From: CAIKZJ01 sp041675325
GTDB taxonomy: Bacteria > Bacteroidota > Ignavibacteria > Tepidaquicellales > Tepidaquicellaceae
DNA: 64,000 nt
NCBI GenBank assembly: GCA_041675325.1
Contig: JBAYUG010000004.1
Location: 1-64,000 of the forward strand
Direction: 5' to 3'
Shown here: one piece after another, positions 44,939-53,900 of the stretch
How positions within the stretch are numbered: position 1 is the first letter of the stretch
Layout: each line of letters opens with the position of its first letter
Position numbers and translations under genes: made by a program
Notes under the pieces: model-generated
What the model was told of the DNA's origin: nothing
What the model saw: the letters and a program-made list of their open reading frames with translations, nothing else
Database searches by the model: none

Positions 44939-46510
44939 TTAAATGTTTCTCCTTTGTTTTCTTGTTGACCTGATTCTAAGTGTCCCGTGAATTACTATTC
45001 CTAAAAAAGTGATCGCTATGATAGCTGTACCGGAATAGTCAACATATTTATTGTAATCTCTTCCTGGTATATAAAAATCTTTTAAGTTGGCTATTCTGCT
45101 GTCGTTTCTTGTGTGGCAGTCTGTGCACTGCAATGATGAATCTTTTGACGAAACCATGTGATTTATTGGCCAGTACATTTCAGTTTTTATAAACGAAATT
45201 TTTCCGCTGAACGGCAGATCAACTTCTTTCATTCCAACCTCTGAAGCTCTTTGCCAGTTAAAATCTTTCCAAAGCGCCCCTTCTCCTGTTTTGTCCGAAA
45301 ATAATTTCGGCTGTATTAATGTTTTATACACAGGGTCGTAAGGTTGTTTTGCTTTGTGAATTTTTACAGGTATAATTTTCGATTCTCTGTCGTTATAAGA
45401 GCCTAATAATTTATTCAACACAAGCGGGTTTGTCGTATCGCTGATTGTGTCCCCAAGCAAATAATGCTGGGCATTTCCGTTAAACCATATATAATCAGGT
45501 TTTAAATTTTTACCCCACTTAAATGTTCCTTTAATTGAAAGGTATGTATGGTTTCCGTCTGCGTCATCTTCTTCGTAAGGCTCACCGTTCTTCAGTTTTC
45601 CGGCTGTTGACCAGTCCCACTCCATCTTAGTTGCATTAACTTTTGCGTAAACAGGAATGTGGCATGTCTGGCAGGCAACCTTCATGTTGTGTTCGTTTAA
45701 AACTGAATTGCTGTGAGGACTTTCTGTATGACATTGCTCACAGGTTGAGCGGTCTCTGTTCATTGAAGACAAAGAATAAACCTTCCCAAGCATTTTATGT
45801 TTCTCTGTAAGGTGACAATCAATACACTGTAAGTTCTTTCCATCTGTTGCCATGTGAACGTCTGTTGTTTTTTCAGGCGCAAACATGGATTCTTCAAGGT
45901 CCCCGTGTTTTACGTTGTTTCCGCCGCCTCCGTAAAAATGACACACACCGCAATTTGACCTTTTAGGCTTGCCTACGCCCTGTGCAATGCTGCTAAGATT
46001 TAATTTAGGGTTGGGGTATCCTGATAATTCTTCCCCCTTGGCGTATGTCTCTGTGTTGTCGTGGCAGACAAGACAGTCAACATTATTTTCATCTGTAAAT
46101 GCAAAACTCTTGTCTGTCATTCCAAAACCAATATGGCATTTAGCACAGCTTTGCTCGTTTCCGTCCACACCTATACAGAAATTATTAATAGCATTCTTCT
46201 TTCCTATTGATATAATGCCTCTTCCTTTCACATACTCCTGCCTTTCCCAGTTCCAGTGGCTTGAGTTCATTACCTCTGTATGTCTGTCTGTATGACAGGT
46301 GTTGCATACAGCCGTTACCTCTTGGGGTGTAGCAAAATTCTTTTTCAGTACATCAAATTTTGAGTGGTCAACAGAAGAAATATATTTTTCCGAATACTTC
46401 TCTTTTAACTTGTCAACCGTACCAACATCATGTTCTTTCGGTACAAGGAGTAAAATTGCAGATATTATGAATAGTATAAACAGCGTAACAGATATGAAGA
46501 CTTTTTTCAT
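44939..46510 (-). CDS. Octahaem c-type cytochrome, tetrathionate-reductase family
   Basis: 523 aa with an N-terminal signal/anchor, eight CxxCH haem sites (starting at C69, C122, C146, C187, C229, C257, C280 and one near 466) and a C-terminal membrane helix followed by RSTRKQRR. Count, spacing and size match the octahaem tetrathionate reductase (OTR) family, which reduces tetrathionate and nitrogen oxides in vitro. Every site here has histidine; a CxxCK site is not seen. The context of cytochrome b, thiosulfate-type importers and rhodanese supports sulfur respiration or detoxification. It is the first gene of the operon. Confidence 0.88.
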   Translation of the reverse strand: MKKVFISVTLFILFIISAILLLVPKEHDVGTVDKLKEKYSEKYISSVDHSKFDVLKKNFATPQEVTAVCNTCHTDRHTEVMNSSHWNWERQEYVKGRGIISIGKKNAINNFCIGVDGNEQSCAKCHIGFGMTDKSFAFTDENNVDCLVCHDNTETYAKGEELSGYPNPKLNLSSIAQGVGKPKRSNCGVCHFYGGGGNNVKHGDLEESMFAPEKTTDVHMATDGKNLQCIDCHLTEKHKMLGKVYSLSSMNRDRSTCEQCHTESPHSNSVLNEHNMKVACQTCHIPVYAKVNATKMEWDWSTAGKLKNGEPYEEDDADGNHTYLSIKGTFKWGKNLKPDYIWFNGNAQHYLLGDTISDTTNPLVLNKLLGSYNDRESKIIPVKIHKAKQPYDPVYKTLIQPKLFSDKTGEGALWKDFNWQRASEVGMKEVDLPFSGKISFIKTEMYWPINHMVSSKDSSLQCTDCHTRNDSRIANLKDFYIPGRDYNKYVDYSGTAIIAITFLGIVIHGTLRIRSTRKQRRNI

Positions 46511-46710
46511 TGATATAATTTAAATGTAATAATGTAGTCGTTTATTATTATTTGCTTAACCTCAGGTTCTTTTTCTGGGGAAAAACACCTGACTTTATCA
46601 AAGACAGAACGTTTGCTAAACACAACAGAATAATTTACTATTTATAATTAATTGTTATTAGCAAGTTATAAAGATTAAACCGTAAAGTCAATATCATATT
46701 TTTTCAACTT

Positions 46711-46856
46711 AACCGCGTAAACCAGCTTCATCCGTGTAAATCCATGCTCTATTGTGCACTACAATCAGTTTAGTTAATGTTTGCTCTTTGAAATAAAAAA
46801 ACGTTAATTATCCGCGTAAATCTGCTTCATCCGCATAATCTATGTTCTATTATGCA
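46711..46856 (+). repeat. Two degenerate copies of the dispersed ATCCGTGTAAATCC family
   Basis: Copies at 46711-46756 and 46809-46856 share the pattern ATCCGTGTAAATC/ATCCGCGTAAATC, then a (C/T)T(C/A)TATTGTGCAC-like end, spaced about 98 bases. The gene-free spacer 46511-46884 also must hold the promoter of the octahaem operon, but I cannot place it. Confidence 0.5.
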
Positions 46857-46884
46857 CCACATCCTATTTCCATCCTTGGGATTG

Positions 46885-47505
46885 CTATGAAGACTCTTTC
46901 ATCACTGTTATATGTGCTGTTTTAGGATTGTCTGTTATTTCTTTTGTGATGCTTAGCTTGCTTTGGTGTGCAAGTCCTCTCAGCCCTCCTTTTGAAACGT
47001 AAGATTTAAAATTGCGGTAGTGCTCTCTTCCCGCTACAAACTCAACAATACCGTTAATCTTGTCTGTAAATCCTCCGGGTCTCGGCACAAGATAATCAAC
47101 AATTATTATATTTTCGGCATGCTTCGAAAGAAGCTTCAGAAGAGGGACCCTATCGGATTCATTTATTTCATGAATAACATAAGAAAGAACGGCGTAATCA
47201 TATTTTATGTCACTGCCTTTAAGATATGTATATGCATCCGCATGAATGTACTCTATTTTTTCCGAAAGTAGTTTGCACAGCTTTTTTTTTGCTGTGTCAA
47301 TGTTCCTTATTGATAAGTCTATACCAGTATATTTTCTGTATTTATCCCAAAGGCGGAACGCCATTCTTCCTGTTCCGCATCCTACATCAAGAATCACGGA
47401 ATCGTTACTAATAATTTCTTTTACAGTTTCAAAAGCCTTGTCCTGATTAGGAGCAATCACTTTGTCGTAAAACATTCCGTCATACCAGTGATTCTTGTTC
47501 TTCAT
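46885..47505 (-). CDS. Class I SAM-dependent methyltransferase
   Basis: 206 aa. SAM motif I is VILDVGCGTGRMAF, acidic motif II is YTGIDLSIRNI, and motif III lies in YDYAVLSYVIHEI, an arrangement common to class I enzymes acting on small molecules. The C terminus has GGLRGLAHQSKL. It starts one base from the end of the DUF2202 gene, so the two are co-transcribed. The target is unknown. Confidence 0.82.
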   Translation of the reverse strand: MKNKNHWYDGMFYDKVIAPNQDKAFETVKEIISNDSVILDVGCGTGRMAFRLWDKYRKYTGIDLSIRNIDTAKKKLCKLLSEKIEYIHADAYTYLKGSDIKYDYAVLSYVIHEINESDRVPLLKLLSKHAENIIIVDYLVPRPGGFTDKINGIVEFVAGREHYRNFKSYVSKGGLRGLAHQSKLSITKEITDNPKTAHITVMKESS

Positions 47506-48141
47506 TTACAAATTTACTATTTCGTTAAAATAATCTTTGTCAAGATGTTTCGGTGTATATACTTCGTCACGTCTGTTTATGTTTCTTGTGAAAGCTCGCA
47601 GATGATTTTCAGATGCTCTTTTCAGATTGTTATAGACCATAGCTATATCTTTGTTGTCTGTGTCTTTTACAGCGTCCATTAAGTCTTTAATATCAATCTC
47701 TTCTATCTCGGCTGCTGCTTTCAATGCGTCAAGAGCCGATTTGTTTCCCTGATTAAGCAAAGATAAATAAAGGTTCTTAATTTTTTCATTCTTAAACTCA
47801 CCCGTTTTCAGACCGCTCACGGGATTTACTATTCCATACTTGTTAAGAAGAGATTCAATCGCATCCATATGCTTTTGTTCTGCTTCTTTTATATTGCCAA
47901 ACGGTCTTAATCCCCACTTGTCATACATGGTTATGTAAAAATCCCTTGCCATCTTTTCTTCCTCAATCATATACAGCATTTCTTTTTCTTCTTCTGCCGA
48001 TACATCCTGTTTCGGCAAATCAATAGCATAATAACACGAATGCTTATCTTGGGCTTTTGCTTCACTGATAAATATATTGCCGTTCAAAAAACCTGCAAAT
48101 ATTATTATTGTAAAGATGCTTGCTAAAATGTTTGTTTTCAT
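47506..48141 (-). CDS. Secreted DUF2202 ferritin-like protein
   Basis: 211 aa with a signal peptide ending in SEAKA. The mature protein is a ferritin-like four-helix bundle of DUF2202: EEEKMARDFY in helix 1, KEAEQKHMDAIESLL in helix 2, and a second set EIEEIDIKDLMDAV and NLKRASENHLRAF. The paired ExxH-type motifs suggest a di-iron or other metal site. Function is unknown. It lies next to the methyltransferase on the minus strand. Confidence 0.82.
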   Translation of the reverse strand: MKTNILASIFTIIIFAGFLNGNIFISEAKAQDKHSCYYAIDLPKQDVSAEEEKEMLYMIEEEKMARDFYITMYDKWGLRPFGNIKEAEQKHMDAIESLLNKYGIVNPVSGLKTGEFKNEKIKNLYLSLLNQGNKSALDALKAAAEIEEIDIKDLMDAVKDTDNKDIAMVYNNLKRASENHLRAFTRNINRRDEVYTPKHLDKDYFNEIVNL

Positions 48142-48351
48142 AATCCTTTAATTTTGTTGATTACCTTTTAATCATCAATTATCATACCACTTAAATTTCT
48201 TTTTAACCTCTTTCATTTAGCTGTTTTTGCAATTTATAATCCGGAAAACAAATAGTTATCGTGTATTTTGTATAATTATCCCGACAATTATGCCGTTATT
48301 ATTAAAAATGGCGGTAATGAAACCATTATTCAAAGTAATGAATGTATGTCT

Positions 48352-48520
48352 TCCTACTATTAATCACAACAAAAATCAAAACTAAGACACCGAAAATTTT
48401 CTTTTTATGTAAATATGCTTTGTAAACATTTGTTTTTGAGTAACTTAAAATTTTTATCAAATTTCTCGCATGAGAAAAAATGTGTCACAATTTTCATTTT
48501 TGTTGTGATTAATAGTAGGA
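48352..48520. mobile_element. 169-bp element with perfect 25-bp inverted ends (MITE-like)
   Basis: The 25 bases starting TCCTACTATTAATCACAACA (48352-48376) are repeated exactly as the reverse complement at 48496-48520. The interior holds no credible gene. The 1095-base spacer 48142-49236 has no gene; this element and the tandem array at 48758 are its main content. The flanks show no clear target-site duplication, so a non-autonomous transposon is only one reading; a large transcribed hairpin is another. Confidence 0.5.
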
Positions 48521-48757
48521 GGGTGTGTCTGATTATTCATTTTGGTATTTCATTTTTTCGATGTAAGCAAACCTTAATTCTAAGCGTTTTTCAGGCATCC
48601 CGTTTTCTGCATTTTCGATTTCGGTTTCCTTGCGGTCACCTTGCGTCCTAATTAGGTATGAAATTTTATTTTCACAAAGATGTAAAAACAGTATGTTAGT
48701 AATTTCATTTTTATTTTTCCTTATTCGAGCAAACCCTGCCTTCTTTTTAGCAAATCG

Positions 48758-49160
48758 GTGTTCTATTGTTTTTTGTAAGTAATATGTTATGCGTTTTCTC
48801 TTTAACTTTTATTTTAAAAATCAGCATTAGTAATTTTATAGGTATTTTTCTTTATCCGTGTAAATCCGTTTAATCTGCGCCAATCTGTGTTCTATTGTTT
48901 TTTGTAAGTAATATGTTATGTGTTTTTCTCTTTAACTTTTATTTTAAATCAGCAAGTAATTCCATATGTGTTTATCTTTATCAGTGTAAATCCGTTTAAT
49001 CTGCGCCAATCCGTGTTCTATTGCTTTTGTAAGAAATATGTTATGTGTTTTTCTCTTTAACTTTTATTTTAAATCAGCAAGTAATTCCATATGTGTTTAT
49101 CTTTATCCGTGTAAATCCGTTTAATCTGCGCCAATCCGTGTTCTATTGTTTTTTGTAAAT
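48758..49160. repeat. Tandem array of three ~125-129 bp units plus a partial fourth
   Basis: Units begin with GTGTTCTATTG at 48758, 48887, 49013 and 49138 (periods 129, 126, 125). Each ends in the dispersed core ATCCGTGTAAATCCGTTTAA plus TCTGCGCCAATC. The second and third units are more alike than the first. The array is directly upstream of the secreted pentahaem cytochrome gene. Confidence 0.85.
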
Positions 49161-49236
49161 AATAAATCCGCAAATTTTTAATCCTGTTTTTCTGGTATGT
49201 ATTTACTAAATTAAAAATAAATAAAAAGTAATTCAC

Positions 49237-51135
49237 ATGAAATACTTGAACTCTATCTCGTTTTTAACATTGTTGATGTTTGTAAATATTTCTCTGGCGC
49301 AAATGACACCTTTGCCCACTCAGACATCTTCTATTTTTTCCGGCTCAGGCAACTGTGCAACTTGTCATACCGGAAACGGAATTGTGCTTACAGAAAACGG
49401 TGTTGATATTTCCCCTATCACTCACTGGCGTTCCTCTATGATGGGTAATTCATCTAAGGACCCTTTCTGGCGTGCAATCGTTGCAGAAGAAATTCACGAG
49501 CATCCTCAGTTTCAGTTTATAATTGAGAGCACTTGTACAAAATGTCATGCACCTATGGGACACAGACAGGCAATTCAGAACGGTGACTCAGGATACACTA
49601 TGTCACAGATGAAAGCAGACCCCCTCGCAAACGATGGTGTAAGTTGTACATCCTGCCATCAGATTAAAAATACAAACTTCGGTTCTTCCTCAAGCTATAC
49701 CGGCGGATATAACATTACTACTGAACGAATTATTTACGGTCCGTATCCGAATCCCCTTGTACAGCCGATGATTACATTTGTTAACTATACCGCCGTTCAT
49801 TCTACATCAATGAATAATTCAGAGCTTTGTGCGACCTGTCATACATTGTTTACACCTACTGTAAACTACTCAGGACAGATTGTGGGCTCTTTTCCAGAAC
49901 AAACACCTTATATCGAATGGAAGAATAGCAATTATAAAACTTATAACGTTCCTTGTCAGACATGTCACATGCCTATAACTAATACACCGATAGATATATC
50001 TTCTATCCCTCCCTTCGATACAACAAAGCGAAGCCCGTACTGGAAACACCTTTTTGGTGGCGGCAACACTATGCTAAATAGAATCATGAGAAATAATATT
50101 GATTCACTACAACTTTCTGCTTCTGCTTCAAACTTTGATACTACATTGGTCTATACAGAGAGAATGCTTAAGGAAACCGCCGTGAACCTTACTATTACAC
50201 CGGCGTACAGCTCTGGCTTTATAAATATTGGCGTTACAGTTGAAAACCTCGCTGGTCATAAATTACCAACAGGAATTCCGTACAGAAGAATGTGGGTTCA
50301 TTTTAAAGTCAAGGACCAAAGTAACAATATAATCTTTGAATCCGGAAACTGGGATACTCAGGGTGAAATCATAGGGCTGGATTCTTTATATGAACAGCAC
50401 TATTCTGAAATTACAAATACGAATCAGGTTCAGATTTACGAAGGTGCCTTTAAAGATATTAATGGTAACTTTACGTTTAACCTATTAAGATCAGCCGCTT
50501 TCTTAAAAGATAACAGACTTCCCCCTAAAGGTTTTAACACTTCTCATCCAAGCTATGACACAATAGCGATTGTAGGCGGTGCTGTCAGCGACACTAACTT
50601 TAACAGACAAGGAACAACTCAGGGCACGGGCAGGGATATTATTTATTATAAAGTGCCTGCTGTAACCGGGTCACAGTACACGATTTCTGCTGAACTCTGC
50701 TACCAAACTATTCCGCCCCGGCTTGTTACTTATATACAGGGTATAAGTTCTCCCGACATACAAAAGTTTGTATCCCTTTATAACACAGCTGATAAGTCTC
50801 CTGTAATCATGAAAACTGTATCCGTTCCATTCTTAACAGGCGTTAATCCTATCGGTAATATTACACCCGCATCATTTAAACTTTATCAGAATTATCCGAA
50901 TCCGTTCAACCTCTCAACAAAAATTAGATTTGATGTACCAAACGGTAATAAATTTATTAGTCTGAAAATATATGATGTGCTTGGAAAAGAAGTCCGGACG
51001 CTTGTTGCGGGATCTTTGATACCGGGTTCTTATGAAACAGATTTTGATGCCAAAGACCTTTCTTCGGGAATGTTCTTCTGTGTTTTGCGCTCAGAAAGTT
51101 TTTACGAAATCAAACGTATGATGTTTATTAAATAA
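49237..51135 (+). CDS. T9SS-secreted pentahaem c-type cytochrome
   Basis: 632 aa with a signal peptide (1-21). Five CxxCH haem sites start at C40, C100, C137, C198 and C240, followed by a beta-rich domain (about 290-545). The last ~85 residues are a type A T9SS sorting domain (YQNYPNPFNLSTKI, ending KRMMFIK). A multihaem cytochrome exported through T9SS would reach the cell surface or be released, so a role in extracellular electron transfer is plausible but inferred. A 400-bp tandem array lies in its promoter region. Confidence 0.87.
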   Translation: MKYLNSISFLTLLMFVNISLAQMTPLPTQTSSIFSGSGNCATCHTGNGIVLTENGVDISPITHWRSSMMGNSSKDPFWRAIVAEEIHEHPQFQFIIESTCTKCHAPMGHRQAIQNGDSGYTMSQMKADPLANDGVSCTSCHQIKNTNFGSSSSYTGGYNITTERIIYGPYPNPLVQPMITFVNYTAVHSTSMNNSELCATCHTLFTPTVNYSGQIVGSFPEQTPYIEWKNSNYKTYNVPCQTCHMPITNTPIDISSIPPFDTTKRSPYWKHLFGGGNTMLNRIMRNNIDSLQLSASASNFDTTLVYTERMLKETAVNLTITPAYSSGFINIGVTVENLAGHKLPTGIPYRRMWVHFKVKDQSNNIIFESGNWDTQGEIIGLDSLYEQHYSEITNTNQVQIYEGAFKDINGNFTFNLLRSAAFLKDNRLPPKGFNTSHPSYDTIAIVGGAVSDTNFNRQGTTQGTGRDIIYYKVPAVTGSQYTISAELCYQTIPPRLVTYIQGISSPDIQKFVSLYNTADKSPVIMKTVSVPFLTGVNPIGNITPASFKLYQNYPNPFNLSTKIRFDVPNGNKFISLKIYDVLGKEVRTLVAGSLIPGSYETDFDAKDLSSGMFFCVLRSESFYEIKRMMFIK

Positions 51136-51194
51136 CCTTTTAAGTATTGTATTTGTTTATATAAAATAACACGTTAAATAAATATTAGTATATA

Positions 51195-51941
51195 TCACGT
51201 GTGATTGTGATATATACTAAGAACAAACAACAAGGCAACACCTGCCAAGAATGCCAGACCATGAATAATATTATTTTTTAGAGTAGTGTGTTTATTAACT
51301 TCGGGAATTAAATCTGTTGCACCAATATACAAGAAGTTCCCTGCTGCAAATGGTATAAGGAATGACACATTAATTTTGTCAGAAATAAAATATGTAATCA
51401 AACCACCAATTAAAAACGTAGAAGACGAAAGCAAATTATAAAGAATAGCCTTCTTCTTTTCCCAGCCGCTATGTACAAGCGCCGCAAAATCACCAAGCTC
51501 TTGTGGAATTTCGTGAAAGATTGCACCTAACCATGCGATTAAACCAAGATTAAAATCTATAAGGAATAATCCGGATATCGAAAGACCCCCTATAAAATTA
51601 TGTAAACCATCACCAAGCAATATTAACACGGACATAGGCTTTCTGCAGTCGCTTTCGGCTTTTTTACAATGGTGGTAATGCAGATACTGTTCAAATATAA
51701 AGAACAGACTAAACCCTGCGACGAATATAAGAAAGAATGTTCTAACATTCTCAATATGTTGTAAACCCTCAGGAACCATCATAAAAAAAGCACCGCCAAT
51801 GAGTGAACCCGCAGAAAATGCTACAAGCGGCGTGAGAAGTTTTAATTGTGTTTGTTTTGTAAACAGCATTATAAGTCCTCCCGAAAGAGAAACAACGCTC
51901 ATTAAAACCCCAAAAACTACAATCACTAAAAACGCACTCAT
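51195..51941 (-). CDS. ZIP-family divalent metal transporter
   Basis: 248 aa with about eight membrane helices. ZIP metal-site motifs are visible: LGDGLHNFIGGLSI in helix 4 and AIFHEIPQELGDFA in helix 5. A short His/Cys loop (HYHHCKKAESDC) lies between helices 3 and 4. It probably imports zinc or iron. It is monocistronic, convergent with the cytochrome gene. Confidence 0.88.
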   Translation of the reverse strand: MSAFLVIVVFGVLMSVVSLSGGLIMLFTKQTQLKLLTPLVAFSAGSLIGGAFFMMVPEGLQHIENVRTFFLIFVAGFSLFFIFEQYLHYHHCKKAESDCRKPMSVLILLGDGLHNFIGGLSISGLFLIDFNLGLIAWLGAIFHEIPQELGDFAALVHSGWEKKKAILYNLLSSSTFLIGGLITYFISDKINVSFLIPFAAGNFLYIGATDLIPEVNKHTTLKNNIIHGLAFLAGVALLFVLSIYHNHT

Positions 51942-52150
51942 CTCTTTGTAATTAAATATTTAAATAATATATTTTTACACTTCTCATGTTTGTATTAAAG
52001 AGAAACATTATTTGTCTCATTATTTGTCGGTTACTTTGCCTTGGTTCTGTTTGTAGCCATGGTAATATCTCTTTAAAATAAGTGCTACTACTTAAAAACA
52101 TCCGGTAATATTATATTCGTACATTGTCTGTTACGGTAAAAGTTTTGCTC

Positions 52151-52201
52151 TTGACTTGTTTAAAATATCTTTATACTTTAGTTATGAACATTAGTTCATA
52201 A
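52151..52201 (+). promoter_or_regulatory. Promoter with palindromic operator, radical SAM unit
   Basis: The -35-like TTGACT is at 52151-52156, a 17-base spacer follows, and -10-like TACTTT is at 52174-52179. The near-palindrome TTATGAACATTAGTTCATAA spans 52182-52201, where a repressor would block initiation. The upstream GGTAAAAGTTTTGCTC is also shared with the promoter at 55319. The spacer 51942-52322 has no gene. Confidence 0.65.
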
Positions 52202-52322
52202 TATAACAAGTTTGTTATTATAATTAAATGACAATATGAATAGTTTTAATTCAGTAAAATCATAGAAACAAACTAATAAAGAAAACGCCTTTTTGTTAAG
52301 GTTATCAGGAAAGGGGCAAAGA

Positions 52323-53351
52323 ATGGACAACACAAAAAAATGGTTAAGAAGGAAAATCGAAACCTTTTGTGCAGCGCTTGAGCGGAATATCTTGTTAAAT
52401 AAATCTCTTAAGTGTAAGGTGGTTTTTGGTCCTGTACATTCAAGAAGACTTGGTCTTGTTATTGGAGTTAACAATATTAAACCAAGCACCTGTTCCTACA
52501 ATTGTATATATTGTTCATCTGGAAATAAGACCTGTTGTTCTGTCTGTACTTCAAATTGTATTTCTCCTTACGAACTTCATGCCTCCATGAGAAATAAGTT
52601 AACAAACATTGATCAATTAAAAAATAAAATTAATTATATCGTTTTTACGGGGAGTGGAGAACCTGCTTTAGATACAGAGCTATCGAAAGAGATTACCATA
52701 CTGAGAGAATTTGGATATAAAATTGCTGTTTTTACAAATGCTTCGCTTATTTGGAATGCACATATACGTGAAAATTTAATGTTTGCTGACTATGTTTCAT
52801 TAAAAATTGACACAGTAAATCCGGAAACATGGTTGAAAATAAATCGTCCTCATAAAAGATTAAGTTATGACTTAATCTTAGATGGAATTAAACAGTTTTC
52901 AAAAATATATAAAGGCAAATTGTCCACAGTGACAATGCTAATAAAAGATATAAACGATAATAAGGAAGAAGTTGAGAAACTCGCAAATTACCTTAATACG
53001 ATAAATCGTGAGGTTTCGTATTTTACAACCCCTGTGTTTCCACCCCAAGAAAGTTATGTAACGAGTCCCGATTCAAATAACCTCGATTTTTTAAAAAGCC
53101 TGATTAAAGAAAAGGTATCTAAAGCAGTATTGTTATGCTGCCCTGATAACGAAGAATGCTTTACATTGAACGATTTTAAAAATGAACTTCTGGGTTTGCT
53201 TGCTATTCATCCAATAGGTGTGGAAACAGTTAAACAGTTTGTTAAAAAAGAAGTTGACACAATAATGCTTAACGAAATGATTGAGAGAAAGATTATTGAA
53301 GAAGTGGATTTTCACGGTAAAAAATATTTTAAGGAATGTGCTGCTTTGTAA
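52323..53351 (+). CDS. Radical SAM protein (COG0731-like) with Cys-rich insert
   Basis: 342 aa from the ATG at 52323, which has AGGAAAGGGG upstream; a TTG at 52293 is less likely. The N terminus has FGPVHSRRLGLVIGVNNI, the hallmark of COG0731-type radical SAM proteins. The [4Fe-4S] motif is C57-x3-C61-x2-C64. It is followed at once by an unusual Cys-rich insert, C71-C72-x2-C75-x3-C79, absent from the paralogue at 53901. Substrate-side TIM-barrel motifs SGEPALD and TNASL are present. The C-terminal ~65 residues look like a winged helix. The substrate is unknown. It heads the unit radical SAM, CGGC, radical SAM, DUF5320. Confidence 0.82.
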   Translation: MDNTKKWLRRKIETFCAALERNILLNKSLKCKVVFGPVHSRRLGLVIGVNNIKPSTCSYNCIYCSSGNKTCCSVCTSNCISPYELHASMRNKLTNIDQLKNKINYIVFTGSGEPALDTELSKEITILREFGYKIAVFTNASLIWNAHIRENLMFADYVSLKIDTVNPETWLKINRPHKRLSYDLILDGIKQFSKIYKGKLSTVTMLIKDINDNKEEVEKLANYLNTINREVSYFTTPVFPPQESYVTSPDSNNLDFLKSLIKEKVSKAVLLCCPDNEECFTLNDFKNELLGLLAIHPIGVETVKQFVKKEVDTIMLNEMIERKIIEEVDFHGKKYFKECAAL

Positions 53352-53448
53352 ACAAGCCAAGGTTTACATTAACAGAAAAATGTGAAAGCAGATAAAGGGA
53401 AAAAGAGTTTTATTGAATTATAAAAAACATTAAATCATTAAAAAGTTC

Positions 53449-53895
53449 ATGAAAGAAAAAGTAAATATTGGTATTATAATTTGTGACAGGTATAAAAGCT
53501 GTGCAGGTGGTAAATGTTTTAGAGCAATTAAAGAAAGGTCAGGTGCTTTTGATATATATGCAGATAAAGATGTAGAAGTAGTTGGATACACTTCCTGTGG
53601 CGGATGCCCGGGAGGAAATATTGAAAACAGTATGGAAGAACTAAAGAAAAACAATGCCGCTGTAATTCATTTTGCAACCGGAATGGTGGTTGGCTACCCT
53701 CCTTGCCCATACATTGATCATTTCAAATTATTTATTGAGAATATACACCGAATGAAGGTTGTTGTCGGTACTCATCCTATCCCGGAAAAATATTATTTAG
53801 CTCACAGAGAAATGAAAACCTGGGCATCAGAGGAGTGGGCTGATTTGTTAGAACCAACTTTATGTAACAAAGTAACAAGAGTATATTATGACTAA
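53449..53895 (+). CDS. CGGC-domain protein
   Basis: 148 aa, a single CGGC domain (named after its motif). Cysteine clusters are seen at CDRYKSCAGGKCF, SCGGCPGG and YPPCPYID. These proteins are small, cytoplasmic and probably bind a metal or Fe-S cluster; the function is unknown. It ends five bases before the second radical SAM gene, so they are co-transcribed. Confidence 0.85.
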   Translation: MKEKVNIGIIICDRYKSCAGGKCFRAIKERSGAFDIYADKDVEVVGYTSCGGCPGGNIENSMEELKKNNAAVIHFATGMVVGYPPCPYIDHFKLFIENIHRMKVVVGTHPIPEKYYLAHREMKTWASEEWADLLEPTLCNKVTRVYYD

Positions 53896-53900
53896 TTAAA

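Noticed and set aside
48415..48651. 78-codon plus-strand ORF
   Set aside because: It starts inside the 169-bp inverted-repeat element and runs through repeat-rich spacer; composition is not coding-like and no start signal is seen.
48758..49160. CRISPR array
   Set aside because: The repeat unit is ~125 bp and the whole unit is conserved, with no short repeat plus unique spacer pattern and no cas genes.
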